A stretch of DNA of 64,000 nucleotides from Paracoccus alcaliphilus (GTDB taxonomy: Bacteria > Pseudomonadota > Alphaproteobacteria > Rhodobacterales > Rhodobacteraceae). Location: NCBI RefSeq assembly GCF_028553725.1, contig NZ_CP067124.1, forward strand, positions 1,684,001 through 1,748,000, given 5' to 3'. Below, in pieces: positions 9,265 to 17,203 of the stretch; within the stretch, counting starts at the first letter, position 1; every line of letters starts with the position of its first letter. The translations under genes were made by a program, and so were the position numbers. The notes beneath the pieces were generated by a model, which worked only from the letters and a program-made list of their open reading frames with translations, was not told where the DNA came from and did not search any database.

Positions 9265-9296
9265 CCAAGACGGATACTCGACCGCCCGTTCCGCAA

Positions 9297-10202
9297 ATGA
9301 TCGCATTTCTCGATGATCACCGTGGCGTCTTTGGTGTCGGGCCGATCTGCCGGGTTCTGGGGATCGCACCATCGACGTTCTACAGCTTCAAGGCTGTGGA
9401 GCGTGATCCCGCCCTGGCATCGGATCGGGCCAGGCAGGACCGGAAGGACATGACCGCCATCAAGCAGATATTCGACGGCAGCAGAGGCCGATATGGCGCG
9501 CGTAAGGTTTGGCACCAGTTGCGCCGCGAGGGGCGCGACATTGCCCGCTGCACGGTGGAGCGGCTGATGAAAGTCATGGGATTGCAAGGCGTTGTGCGCG
9601 GCAAGAAGGTCGTCACGACCAATCCCGATGCCGTACAGCCTTGCCCGGACGACAAGGTGAACCGAGTCTTCGTCGCCGATATGCCGAACCAGCTGTGGGT
9701 CAGCGATTTCACCTATGTCTCCAGCTGGCAGGGCATGGTGTATGTCGCCTTTGTCATCGACGTCTTCGCCCGAAAGATCGTCGGTTGGCGCGTCTCGACA
9801 TCGATGGCGACCGGCTTCGTCCTCGATGCCCTGAACCAGGCCATCTGCCAGCGTGCGCCGGGCGAGGCCGATAAGCTGATCCATCACAGTGATCGGGGCA
9901 GCCAGTATCTGTCGATCCGATACACCGAGAGACTGGCTGAGGCAGGCATCGATACCTCGGTCGGCAGCGTCGGGGATTCCTATGACAATGCCCTGGCCGA
10001 AAGCATCATCGGCCTGTTCAAGACCGAGGTCATCAAGTTCCTGGGCCCCTGGAAATCCGTGGGCCAGGTCGAGTGGGAAACCCTGAAGTGGGTCGACTGG
10101 TATAACAAGACGCGCCTGCACAGCGCCATCGGTTACATCACCCCCAACGAAGCAGAGGAGAAATTCTACGCAAGCTTGAACGCTGCCCAAAAAGCAGCCT
10201 AA
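9297..10202 (+). CDS. IS3-family orfB transposase (integrase-like)
   Basis: Starting at ATG 9297, which overlaps the reconstructed orfA stop, the frame encodes about 301 residues. It has an HTH_21 region (VFGVGPICRVLGIAPSTFY) and an rve catalytic domain with DDE residues in LWVSDFTYVSSW, IHHSDRGSQYLS and ALAESIIGLFKTE. The usual C-terminal WYNKTRLHSAIGYITP is present. The protein is complete, but normal expression needs fusion to OrfA by frameshifting, which the IS110 insertion prevents. Confidence 0.92.
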   Translation: MIAFLDDHRGVFGVGPICRVLGIAPSTFYSFKAVERDPALASDRARQDRKDMTAIKQIFDGSRGRYGARKVWHQLRREGRDIARCTVERLMKVMGLQGVVRGKKVVTTNPDAVQPCPDDKVNRVFVADMPNQLWVSDFTYVSSWQGMVYVAFVIDVFARKIVGWRVSTSMATGFVLDALNQAICQRAPGEADKLIHHSDRGSQYLSIRYTERLAEAGIDTSVGSVGDSYDNALAESIIGLFKTEVIKFLGPWKSVGQVEWETLKWVDWYNKTRLHSAIGYITPNEAEEKFYASLNAAQKAA

Positions 10203-10216
10203 TCATTGAACCAGAA

Positions 10217-11618
10217 ACTCTCCGGTAAACCCGGGGCGTGTGTGGATACCCCCGGTTTGGCAAGCTAAATCTTCGGTTTGTCGGCGGGGTCTTCGATCGG
10301 ACGTGTGTCAGGCCTCTCAGCGTGGCCTTCCACGACGCCACGGGCCGGTATGCTGTTCGGAAGGCTGGGTTCACATCGGTTCAGAGAGCTGCATGCGCTC
10401 GAGCCCCGGGACTGAATCTTCCTGCCTTGAACTTCGAAGTCCGTGTCGCCTACTCCTCGTCGATCGCTCACCCCGGCCTTTCGGCCATGCCGTGCCGTCG
10501 CCCCTTTCCGGGCTCGGGTCACGCCATTCTGTAATCCTGTTCTTTTGTCGTCAGCGCCCAGATCATCCGGGCCATCTTGTTCGCCAGCGCAACGGCCGCG
10601 ACCATCTTCGGCTTGCGCATCACCAGCGCGGCCAGCCAACGGTTCGCGCTGCCCCCCTTGCGGACGACCCAGCGGATCACACTCATGGCGCCGACGATCA
10701 GCAGGCGGCGGATATCGGTCTGCCCCATTTTGCTGACCGAACCCAGTCTGGTTTTTCCACCCGTCGACCTCTGTCTCGGCACCAGGCCGAGCCAAGCGGC
10801 GAAGTTGCGCCCACTGTCGAACGTGGCAAGATCCGGTGCGAATGCCGCAACAGCTCCGGCGGTGACCGGGCCGATCCCGGGGATGGTGCACAGCCGACGA
10901 AGTTGCGTATCTGTCCTTGATGCGGCCTCGAGTTCTTCCGCCAGTCGTCCGATCACCTCTGTCAACCTCGCGATCTGCTCGACGTAGATCGCGCCCATCT
11001 CCCGAACATGGCCTGGCACATCGCTGGCCGGATCTGCCAGTGCATTCTCCAGAACCTTCAGGCTCGCGGGCCCCTTCGGCGCCACCAGCCCGAACTCGGC
11101 CAGATGTCCGCGGAGGGCGTTGATGAGCTGCGTGCGCTGCCGCACCAGACATTGATGCGTCCGAAACGCCACTGCGCGGCCCTGCGTCTCGGCACTCTTC
11201 ACGGCCACGAACCGCATGGTCGGGCGCGACGCGGCCTCGGCGATGGCTTCGGCATCCGCCTTGTCGTTTTTCTGTCGTTTCACGAACGGTTTCACATACA
11301 CCGCTGGCACCAGACGCACCTCGTGACCGTGGGACTGCGCCACCCGGCCCCAGTAATGCGACGTGGCGCAGGCCTCCATCGCCACCACGCAGGCCGACTG
11401 TTCGGCAAGGAGATTCGTCAGACGGGTCCGCGACAGCACACGGTTATATAGAACCGCCCCATCCAGCCCGATCGCGCAGACCTGGAAACTGCCCTTCGCC
11501 AAGTCGATCGCCAACATGCTGATCGTTGTCATCATTGATGTGCCCTCCGTTCGGTTTCGATGCAACCATCATGGCATAAGAGATGCCGATGGGTGGGGGC
11601 ATCCACCGCATCAGTTCA
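10217..11618 (-). mobile_element. IS1111-type element, copy 2 (inverted)
   Basis: This is the inverted counterpart of 6387-7788, of equal length. The inner end carries the same IS3 terminal sequence and the outer end the same TGAACTGATGCGG start (read on the minus strand from 11618). Beyond 11618 the sequence changes to phage lysis genes and shares nothing with the left flank, so 6387 and 11618 are the true limits of the repeat. Confidence 0.85.
10519..11535 (-). CDS. IS1111-subgroup transposase, copy 2
   Basis: This is the inverted twin of 6470-7486: 338 residues, ATG at 11535, and the same DEDD motifs (MLAIDLAKG, MEACATSHYW, KNDKADAEAI). Visible substitutions against copy 1 are Arg for Lys in LVPRQRS and Met for Arg in ANKMARM. 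It is intact. Either copy could supply transposase for both elements. Confidence 0.92.
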   Translation of the reverse strand: MMTTISMLAIDLAKGSFQVCAIGLDGAVLYNRVLSRTRLTNLLAEQSACVVAMEACATSHYWGRVAQSHGHEVRLVPAVYVKPFVKRQKNDKADAEAIAEAASRPTMRFVAVKSAETQGRAVAFRTHQCLVRQRTQLINALRGHLAEFGLVAPKGPASLKVLENALADPASDVPGHVREMGAIYVEQIARLTEVIGRLAEELEAASRTDTQLRRLCTIPGIGPVTAGAVAAFAPDLATFDSGRNFAAWLGLVPRQRSTGGKTRLGSVSKMGQTDIRRLLIVGAMSVIRWVVRKGGSANRWLAALVMRKPKMVAAVALANKMARMIWALTTKEQDYRMA

Positions 11619-11884
11619 GGGCGGCGGTGATCGGCGGGCTCCTCAGCGGGATCGCCACGAGCCCATGGATGCGGGCGGCGCTGCGCTACGGAGCCATCGC
11701 GCTGGCAGTGCTCCTGTTCCTGCTTTCGCTTCGGCGCTCCGGGGAGCGAGCGGGACGCCTCGCCGAACGCCTTGAAACCATGGAGAAGGCCAATGATGTC
11801 CAACGCCGGATGCTGGAAGTGGCGGCTCGCCGTCCTCGCGATCACCACGAGCTTGCTGAACGGCTGCGGGACGGTTCGTTCTGA
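11619..11884 (+). pseudogene. Phage inner-membrane spanin-like (Rz-type) gene, 5' end cut
   Basis: From the IS border the frame reads AAVIGGLLSGIATSPWMRAA, a transmembrane stretch (YGAIALAVLLFLLSL) and a charged helical region ending ELAERLRDGSF. Size, a single N-terminal membrane anchor and the overlapping lipoprotein gene in another frame match i-spanin/o-spanin pairs that fuse inner and outer membranes at phage lysis. Only the start codon and perhaps a few residues are missing. This is probably part of the same prophage as the genes at 33-2159. Confidence 0.55.
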
Positions 11885-12044
11885 GGACGGCAGGCTCGCG
11901 ACGTGCCCGCCCGTGGTCGAGTATGGCCGGGAGTTCCAGGCGCGGGCAGCCGAGGAACTGGCCCGGCTACCGGAGGGATCAATGATCGCGGAAATACTGA
12001 GCGAATACGCTGTCACGCGCGACCAGGCGCGCGCGTGCCACTGA
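11793..12044 (+). CDS. Phage o-spanin-like lipoprotein (Rz1-type)
   Basis: The 83-residue protein starts at ATG 11793 or 11796 inside the preceding frame. A short hydrophobic signal (RLAVLAITTSLLNGC) ends in a lipobox with Cys25, indicating a lipoprotein of the outer membrane. The mature part contains CPPVVEYGREFQARAAEELA and ends YAVTRDQARACH. Embedding within the Rz-like gene is the classical lysis-gene arrangement. It appears complete, but its promoter and partner start were lost to the IS. Confidence 0.6.
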   Translation: MMSNAGCWKWRLAVLAITTSLLNGCGTVRSEDGRLATCPPVVEYGREFQARAAEELARLPEGSMIAEILSEYAVTRDQARACH

Positions 12045-12260
12045 AAACCGGACCGGGCAGTGGCATTGAAGGAAGCGCCAGACGCCTCGACCGCAGGGCA
12101 CCGCCCGGCCAATCTCAAAGATTCACGATGTAAAAAAGCGGCAGGGCGACGATGGCAGTTGCGGCGCCACATGTCGCGTGCGGAAATGGGCACAAATGTT
12201 CACCAAGCGTGAGCCTGTCACACGTTACGGCCGCACGGCGCCATGGTGCCATAGATCGAG

Positions 12261-12365
12261 ATGAATTCAGGTCGAATCGACCTGAATTCATAAGCGCGAT
12301 CTATTCCAAAGAGATAGAGCAGGATGCGGGCGGAAAACCGCTTCACACTTTTCCTCATCCCGCTC
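12261..12365 (+). repeat. Palindromic intergenic repeat element
   Basis: ATGAATTCAGGTCGA at 12261-12275 is followed, after one base, by its exact reverse complement at 12277-12291. Then come a conserved-looking block containing GATAGAGCAGGATG and, in inverse form, CATCCCGCTCTA (12355-12366). The layout resembles the RIME/REP-like intergenic elements of alphaproteobacteria. The rest of 12045-12553 shows no gene. Confidence 0.5.
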
Positions 12366-12553
12366 TAGTGCCAGGGAATGTCTGACACACCTGCTGCTTC
12401 CGGCATGATCTGGTCGATTTGGACATCCGCGCACGCAAATCGAATTTTTCCTGTCCGCAAGTTTGATCCGTCCGGGGGCGACCTGCGTAATGACGATGGA
12501 GGGTACGGATATTGTCCTCTGCGAAACACTACTTGACACAATGGAGAAACGGA

Positions 12554-13039
12554 ATGCTACGCAAGTTTCTGATGGGGGCTGCGGCAACGACCATGCTGGC
12601 AGGTGCCGCCATGGCGCAAGATGCGACCTCGGACATTGTTGATACGGCAGTTGCCGCGGGCGATTTCACGACGCTGGTTGCTGCGGTTCAGGCGGCCGGG
12701 CTGGTGGACACGCTGAAAGGTGAAGGTCCCTTCACTGTCTTCGCGCCGACGGACGCGGCCTTTGCGGCCCTTCCCGAAGGGACCGTGGACACGCTGCTGA
12801 AGCCGGAAAACAAGGATCAACTGGTCTCGATCCTGACCTATCACGTGGTTCCGGGTGCGGTCATGTCTTCGGATCTGACCGAGGGGATGTCGGCAGCCAC
12901 GGTTCAGGGCGGCGAGGTGACCTTCACGCTTGATGGCGGCGCGAAAGTCAATGACGCCAACATCACCACGGCCGATATCGCGGCCTCGAACGGAGTGATT
13001 CATGTCATCGACGCGGTGATCATGCCTCCTGCCAACTGA
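12554..13039 (+). CDS. Secreted fasciclin (FAS1) domain protein
   Basis: The 161-residue product begins at ATG 12554 after GGAGAAACGG. It has a signal peptide with probable cleavage after AMA (residue 21). One FAS1 domain fills the rest, with the two conserved motifs [13 protein letters not shown] and LTYHVVPG and the closing [16 protein letters not shown]1 proteins act in cell adhesion or as small periplasmic/secreted stress proteins, and in Rhodobacterales they are often single-domain like this one. It is followed by a clear terminator. It stands alone, with no operon partner. Confidence 0.9.
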   Translation: MLRKFLMGAAATTMLAGAAMAQDATSDIVDTAVAAGDFTTLVAAVQAAGLVDTLKGEGPFTVFAPTDAAFAALPEGTVDTLLKPENKDQLVSILTYHVVPGAVMSSDLTEGMSAATVQGGEVTFTLDGGAKVNDANITTADIAASNGVIHVIDAVIMPPAN

Positions 13040-13076
13040 GGCGAATGGCACAGTTGATCATATGTAAACCAGATAG

Positions 13077-13099
13077 ACCCCGGCTGTATCAGCCGGGGT
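13077..13099. terminator. Bidirectional intrinsic terminator
   Basis: ACCCCGGCT, the loop GTATC and AGCCGGGGT form a perfect 9-bp stem followed by AGCGTTTT. It lies between the convergent fasciclin and TspO-like genes and can serve both. Confidence 0.75.
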
Positions 13100-13114
13100 A
13101 GCGTTTTATAGCGA

Positions 13115-13825
13115 TCAGCCGCGGCTGGATTTGGGGATGAACCGGTCGAACATTGCGAGCATGATGATTCCCGCGCCGCAGATCATGGCGATCAGCCAGT
13201 CGCCGGCGCCCGCATTGGCCACAATGACGCCGAACAATGCCCAGATGACACCGGCGCGATAGGACCAGACGTGCGGACGGACGAAGGCGACCGCAACAGC
13301 CGCAATCAGGACGCAAATGATCAGCGCAATGGCGGCTGTTCGCGGCGGCAATATGCCATATCCCGTCGCCACCACCGACAGGGCGACCCCTGATGCAGCC
13401 GTCAGCCAGCCGGTGTATAGCCCGATGGGTGCCCATTCGCGCCAGCCGGGCCCGACCCGCAGCATCGCCATGATCGCAGCCGCCGCCATCACCAGGATCA
13501 TCGCCGTGGCGATCGATGGGGAACGGAGGGCAGCCTCGATCCAGAACACGCCGATGAACAGGCTGATGCCATGGGGCCAGGCAGCGCGCCCCCAGCCCGG
13601 CATGGTTTCAGGGCGCCAAAGAGCCCATACCGAGGCAAGAATCAGCCCCAAATAGATCAGCCCCCAGATTGAAAAGGCCCATCCAACGGGTTGGGCGGGC
13701 CAGCGGTCCACCTGCACGGGAAAGCTTTCCGTGTAAAAGCCGCCAAAGCCATTCGACAGGACGGGCGAAACGGCAAAACCCACAGCCAACAGCAGTATGA
13801 TGATCCTTGCGTTGCGGTCATTCAT
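13115..13825 (-). CDS. TspO/MBR-like tryptophan-rich membrane protein
   Basis: The 236-residue integral membrane protein has about seven hydrophobic segments and starts with MNDRNARIIILLLAVGFAVS at ATG 13825, one base after the photolyase stop. The sequence QPVGWAFSIWGLIYLGLI is characteristic of the larger TspO-related family in Rhodobacterales, which tends to lie beside photolyase genes. TspO proteins bind porphyrins or report oxygen/light stress, but the substrate of this long form is unknown. It is the last gene of the five-gene minus-strand operon preceded by a sigmaE-type promoter at 18509-18537. Confidence 0.7.
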   Translation of the reverse strand: MNDRNARIIILLLAVGFAVSPVLSNGFGGFYTESFPVQVDRWPAQPVGWAFSIWGLIYLGLILASVWALWRPETMPGWGRAAWPHGISLFIGVFWIEAALRSPSIATAMILVMAAAAIMAMLRVGPGWREWAPIGLYTGWLTAASGVALSVVATGYGILPPRTAAIALIICVLIAAVAVAFVRPHVWSYRAGVIWALFGVIVANAGAGDWLIAMICGAGIIMLAMFDRFIPKSSRG

Positions 13826-13826
13826 T

Positions 13827-15260
13827 TCAGGTCTCCGATATGGTGGCGCGAAACTGTGCCAAGGCCGCCAGCGCGGCATTGCGCCCCTTGGCCAGCATGG
13901 ATGGGGGACCGGGGAGCCAAGGTCCGCGGTTCCACGCCGGTGGAATGCTTTGCAGCCAGACCTCAGCCTCTGGGTAAGAGGCAACGTCAAATCCAGCAAG
14001 CCAGCGCCGGCGATAATCGCCCTGAGGGTCGTATTGTTCCGCCTGCCTCTCGGGGTTGAAGATGCGGAAATAGGGCGCCGCATCGGGGCCGCAGCCCGCC
14101 ACCCATTGCCAGTTCATCGCATTGGCGGCCGGGTCCCAATCGGTCAGGCAATCGGCGAAATGCGCCAGCCCCGCGCGCCAGTCGATCAGCAGATGCTTGG
14201 TCAGCCAGCTTGCAACCACCATGCGCACGCGGTTGTGCATCCGGCCCGTCAACCACATCTGGCGCAATCCGGCATCGACCAGCGCCACCCCGGTTTCCGC
14301 CCGCTGCCAGCCGATCAGCTCGGGGGCGTCTTTGCGCCAGGGAAAGCCCTCCCATTCGGGACGGCAGCAGGCAACCGGCATCTGCGGGAACTCGATCAGC
14401 AGATGCCAGGAAAAGTCGCGCCAGATCACTTCGGACAGGAACTTGCCGATGCCGGCTGCGTGTTCGGGCGACACCTCGGCCCTCAGCATGGCTCTGGCCC
14501 AGACCACGCGTGGACTGATTTCTCCCACCGCAAGATGATCGGAGAGGCCGGAAGTCGCGTCGAGATCGGGGCGATCACGCCCGCCGGGATAGGCAGAGGC
14601 TCGGTCGAGAAAGTCGTCCAGCCGGGCAAGCGCGGCGCCTTCGCCCGCAGGCGGGGCAAACTGCTCCAAGGCGGCGCGGCCACGGTGCAGGTCCGGAGCG
14701 AGATCCAGTTTCAGTGGATCAAGCCCCTGAAGCGGCTCGGTGCAAGCTGTGATCCGCCGCGGCGCGTCAGCGGCGGGCCGATCGGGGCCGAGCTGCCGCA
14801 CTGCCCGCGCAAAGGGGGAATAGACCCGATAGGCGCCCCCATTGCCTGTTCGGATCGCCCGGGGGTGCACCAGAAGATGGCCCGGATGCAGGACCAGCTC
14901 GGCACCCGCAGGCCGCAGGGCCGCCCGCATGCGGCCTTGCAGCGTCCGCATTTCGGATGTGGGCCAGTCGGACTGGTGCAGCCTGCGCACTCCCAGCCGC
15001 TTCATCAACGGTGGCAGGATCTCATCCGCCTCGCCGCGCAGGATCGTGATGCCCTTGCCGCCGGTGCGTTGCCGAAGGGTGGCATCCAGCGATTGCAGCG
15101 CGCGCATCAGCCGCCAGCGGCTGGCCGCGCCCTGCGTCATGGTCAGCCGGTCGATGATGAAAACCGGCAGCAGTGGACCATCGGCAATGGCGGCCTGAAG
15201 CGCGGGGTTGTCATGCAGACGAAAATCACGGGTCAGCCAGAGGATGCCGGGCGCCGTCAT
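13827..15260 (-). CDS. phrB: Deoxyribodipyrimidine photolyase (class I)
   Basis: The 477-residue flavoprotein repairs cyclobutane pyrimidine dimers with blue light. The N-terminal photolyase domain (about 1-165) starts with GILWLTRDFRLHDNPAL. The FAD-binding helical domain has FLSEVIWRDFSWHLL, GMHNRVRM-type sequence (TGRMHNRVRMVVASWLTKHL) and DPAANAMNWQWVAGCGPDA, followed by YFRIFNPERQAEQYDP. These are the signature segments of class I enzymes. It directly abuts the upstream methyltransferase gene (stop 15261, start 15260). Its homologue phrA is a known sigmaE-ChrR target in Rhodobacter sphaeroides, matching the promoter found upstream of this operon. Confidence 0.95.
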   Translation of the reverse strand: MTAPGILWLTRDFRLHDNPALQAAIADGPLLPVFIIDRLTMTQGAASRWRLMRALQSLDATLRQRTGGKGITILRGEADEILPPLMKRLGVRRLHQSDWPTSEMRTLQGRMRAALRPAGAELVLHPGHLLVHPRAIRTGNGGAYRVYSPFARAVRQLGPDRPAADAPRRITACTEPLQGLDPLKLDLAPDLHRGRAALEQFAPPAGEGAALARLDDFLDRASAYPGGRDRPDLDATSGLSDHLAVGEISPRVVWARAMLRAEVSPEHAAGIGKFLSEVIWRDFSWHLLIEFPQMPVACCRPEWEGFPWRKDAPELIGWQRAETGVALVDAGLRQMWLTGRMHNRVRMVVASWLTKHLLIDWRAGLAHFADCLTDWDPAANAMNWQWVAGCGPDAAPYFRIFNPERQAEQYDPQGDYRRRWLAGFDVASYPEAEVWLQSIPPAWNRGPWLPGPPSMLAKGRNAALAALAQFRATISET

Positions 15261-16427
15261 TCAAGCCGCCGCATCCGCGTGGTCAAGCGTCACCTGCACC
15301 ACATCGCAGCGCCCTGTGGCAAAGGCAGCGGCGCAGCCCTCCAGATAGAACTGCCAGCCGCGCAGGAACGCGTCACCATAGCCAAGCCGCTCGATGCGCG
15401 GGCGCTGTTGCATCATCCTCTCGCACCAGATCCGGCAGGTGCGGGCATAATCCGGGCCGAAAGCGTGGCTGTCTTGGACGCGCAGCCCGGCCTTTGCGGC
15501 CTCATGGATGATGATCGCAGAACAGGGCAGCATGCCGCCGGGAAAGACATGCTGACGGATGAAATCCGAGCGGCGGCGATATACCGAAAACTCGGCATCA
15601 GGCACGGTGATCGCCTGCAAGACCGCCCGCCCACCCGGTGCCAGCCGCGCCTTGAGGGTGGCGAAATAGGTCGGCCAATAGCGTTCTCCCACCGCCTCGA
15701 TCATCTCGATCGACACGATGTTGTCAAAGCTGCCCGTCACCTGACGGTAATCCTGAAGCCGCACCTCGGCGCGGCCATCCAGCCGGGCATCGGCATAGCC
15801 CTTTTGCGAGGGCGACAGCGTGATCGCGGTCACGTCATGGCCGTGATCCGCAGCAGCTTCGGCGAACCCGCCCCAGCCGCAGCCGATTTCCAGCAGGCTT
15901 TCGCCCGGTGTCAGTTGCGCCAGGATGCGCGCGTTCTTGCGGGCCTGCGCGCGCGGCAGATCATCGCCTTCACCAAACAGTGCCGAGGAATAGGTCATGC
16001 CGGGATCAAGCCACAACTGGTAGAACTCGTTCCCCACATCGTAATGCGCGCGGATATTGCGCCGCGATCCACGCAGACTGTTTGGCCGCATCAGTCGGTC
16101 GACCAGCCGCATTCGCATGGCCTGAAGCCGCCCCGGCTCTCCCCAACCGGCCCGAAGGCCAAGGTTGCGCAGGGCCAGCGACAGCGTCCCCTCCAGCGTC
16201 TCGCTGTGCCACTCGCCGGCGATCCAGCCTTCGCCCAAGCCCACATCGCCGCGCAGCGCCAGACGCGGAAGCAGCCGCCAGTCGCGGATCTGCAAGTCCG
16301 CCTCGGGGCCGGCGCTGCCAAAGCGGTGGCGCGTGCCCTCGGGCGTGGTAAGGGTCAGGATTCCATCGCCGATCCCTTCAAGGGCGGAAAGAAAGCGGGA
16401 CTTGAGGGAGCGTGTCGCAAGGCTCAT
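15261..16427 (-). CDS. Cyclopropane-fatty-acyl-phospholipid synthase-like methyltransferase
   Basis: The 388-residue SAM-dependent methyltransferase starts at ATG 16427, which overlaps the upstream stop by ATGA. It contains AHYDVGNEFYQLWLDPGMTYSSA, the SAM-binding motif LLEIGCGWGGFAEAA and SIEMIEAVGERYW, typical of the CFA synthase family, which methylates phospholipid acyl double bonds. In Rhodobacter the sigmaE-controlled homologue (cfaA/ufaM) makes methylated fatty acids on the way to furan fatty acids. Its position in a sigmaE-promoted operon next to an FAD-dependent desaturase-like gene supports the same role here. Its N-terminal 90 residues match the usual lipid-binding extension. Confidence 0.88.
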   Translation of the reverse strand: MSLATRSLKSRFLSALEGIGDGILTLTTPEGTRHRFGSAGPEADLQIRDWRLLPRLALRGDVGLGEGWIAGEWHSETLEGTLSLALRNLGLRAGWGEPGRLQAMRMRLVDRLMRPNSLRGSRRNIRAHYDVGNEFYQLWLDPGMTYSSALFGEGDDLPRAQARKNARILAQLTPGESLLEIGCGWGGFAEAAADHGHDVTAITLSPSQKGYADARLDGRAEVRLQDYRQVTGSFDNIVSIEMIEAVGERYWPTYFATLKARLAPGGRAVLQAITVPDAEFSVYRRRSDFIRQHVFPGGMLPCSAIIIHEAAKAGLRVQDSHAFGPDYARTCRIWCERMMQQRPRIERLGYGDAFLRGWQFYLEGCAAAFATGRCDVVQVTLDHADAAA

Positions 16428-17203
16428 CGACTGATTTCCTGATCGGGTGGGGTGGGAACGCGGCGATAGGCAGCGCCTTTGAGTTTCAGGCGCAGCGCGT
16501 GCCAATAGATCTGGGCAATCACCCGCAGCGCACCGCCCGGCCGGCGAAAACTTGTTGCAAGAACCCCGAGGGTGGTCAGCGGCACCAGGCGCCCTGTCAT
16601 GGCGGTGTCGATGCCGCCCGCGCCGTCCTGTTGTGCGATGCGGATGGCGATGCGGTCGGGGTGCAGGGCAAAGCGGAAATGATACTCCCCCGCCACGTCC
16701 TGAAAGGGCGAGACGTGAAACACCTTGCGCGCGGTCAGTTCCGTTTCAGCGGTAATCGGCGCAAGGTCGGGGCGGGCCAGCAGATAACTGTGGCGTTGGC
16801 CGAAGGTGTTGTTGACCTCGGCAATCGCGGCGATCAGCGCGTCGCCCTGGATCAGCATCCAGAAGCTGACTGGGTTGAACCAGTAGCCCAAGAAACGTGG
16901 CTGCGTCACCAGCACCAGCACCAGCCCCGGACGGCGGGCGATCCCGGCCGCGCCGAACTGCGCCCAGGCCCAGTGGGCGCCGGTGCCCGCGCCACGCGGG
17001 CCGCCGTGGTCGGAGTCGTAAAAGGCGATCAGGCCAAACCTGTTATGCCCCATCAGCCGGGGCGGGTGAAAATGTTCAGGCGCCAGCAGCAGATGATCGG
17101 CATGGGTACGGAATGTGTGGCGCAGGGCACCGCGCCGGGCATGGGTCACCAGCGCGGGCATCGCCAGCACCTCACCCGCCTCAAGCCGCGCGGCGAGGGT
17201 CAT
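16424..17203 (-). CDS. DUF1365 family protein
   Basis: The 259-residue protein starts at ATG 17203, overlapping the upstream FAD-protein stop (ATGA). Recognisable DUF1365 blocks are THARRGALRHTFRTHADHLL, FLGYWFNPVSFW and NTFGQRHSYLL plus KVFHVSPFQDVAGEYHF. The biochemical role is not firmly established. The family almost always sits between an FAD amine-oxidoreductase-like gene and a CFA-synthase-like gene, as here, so a step in modified fatty acid formation is likely. No signal peptide is visible. Confidence 0.88.
   Translation of the reverse strand: MTLAARLEAGEVLAMPALVTHARRGALRHTFRTHADHLLLAPEHFHPPRLMGHNRFGLIAFYDSDHGGPRGAGTGAHWAWAQFGAAGIARRPGLVLVLVTQPRFLGYWFNPVSFWMLIQGDALIAAIAEVNNTFGQRHSYLLARPDLAPITAETELTARKVFHVSPFQDVAGEYHFRFALHPDRIAIRIAQQDGAGGIDTAMTGRLVPLTTLGVLATSFRRPGGALRVIAQIYWHALRLKLKGAAYRRVPTPPDQEISR

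Larger units (their letters stand above)
8125..9280 (+). mobile_element. IS110-family element inside the IS3 orfA/orfB overlap (1156 bp)
   Basis: Removing 8125-9280 restores a continuous IS3 orfA. One base of ambiguity (G) exists at the junction, and no target duplication is seen, as expected for IS110. The element has about 200 bases of structured leader, one transposase gene and almost no 3' sequence, the layout of the IS110 subgroup rather than IS1111. Confidence 0.85.
7768..10237 (+). mobile_element. IS3-family element split by IS110 and with both ends occupied by IS1111-type copies
   Basis: orfA (from 7803) and orfB (9297-10202) belong to one IS3-family element. The sequence GCCCCGGGTTTACCGGAGAGT at 7768-7788 recurs inverted at 10217-10237 and is the likely inner part of its terminal inverted repeats. 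Outside both repeats lies the same IS1111-type element in opposite orientation, and inside, an IS110 element occupies 8125-9280. The element is therefore inactivated at three places. Confidence 0.75.

Noticed and set aside
6387..11618. Composite transposon formed by two inverted IS copies
   Set aside because: The interior carries only another split IS and no cargo, and IS1111-type elements do not mobilise as classical composites. Target-site insertion explains the structure better.
13797..16442. Very long open frame (881 codons) on the plus strand opposite photolyase and cfa-like genes
   Set aside because: It mirrors the high-GC third codon positions of the real minus-strand genes; the minus-strand proteins have full family motifs and this one has none.
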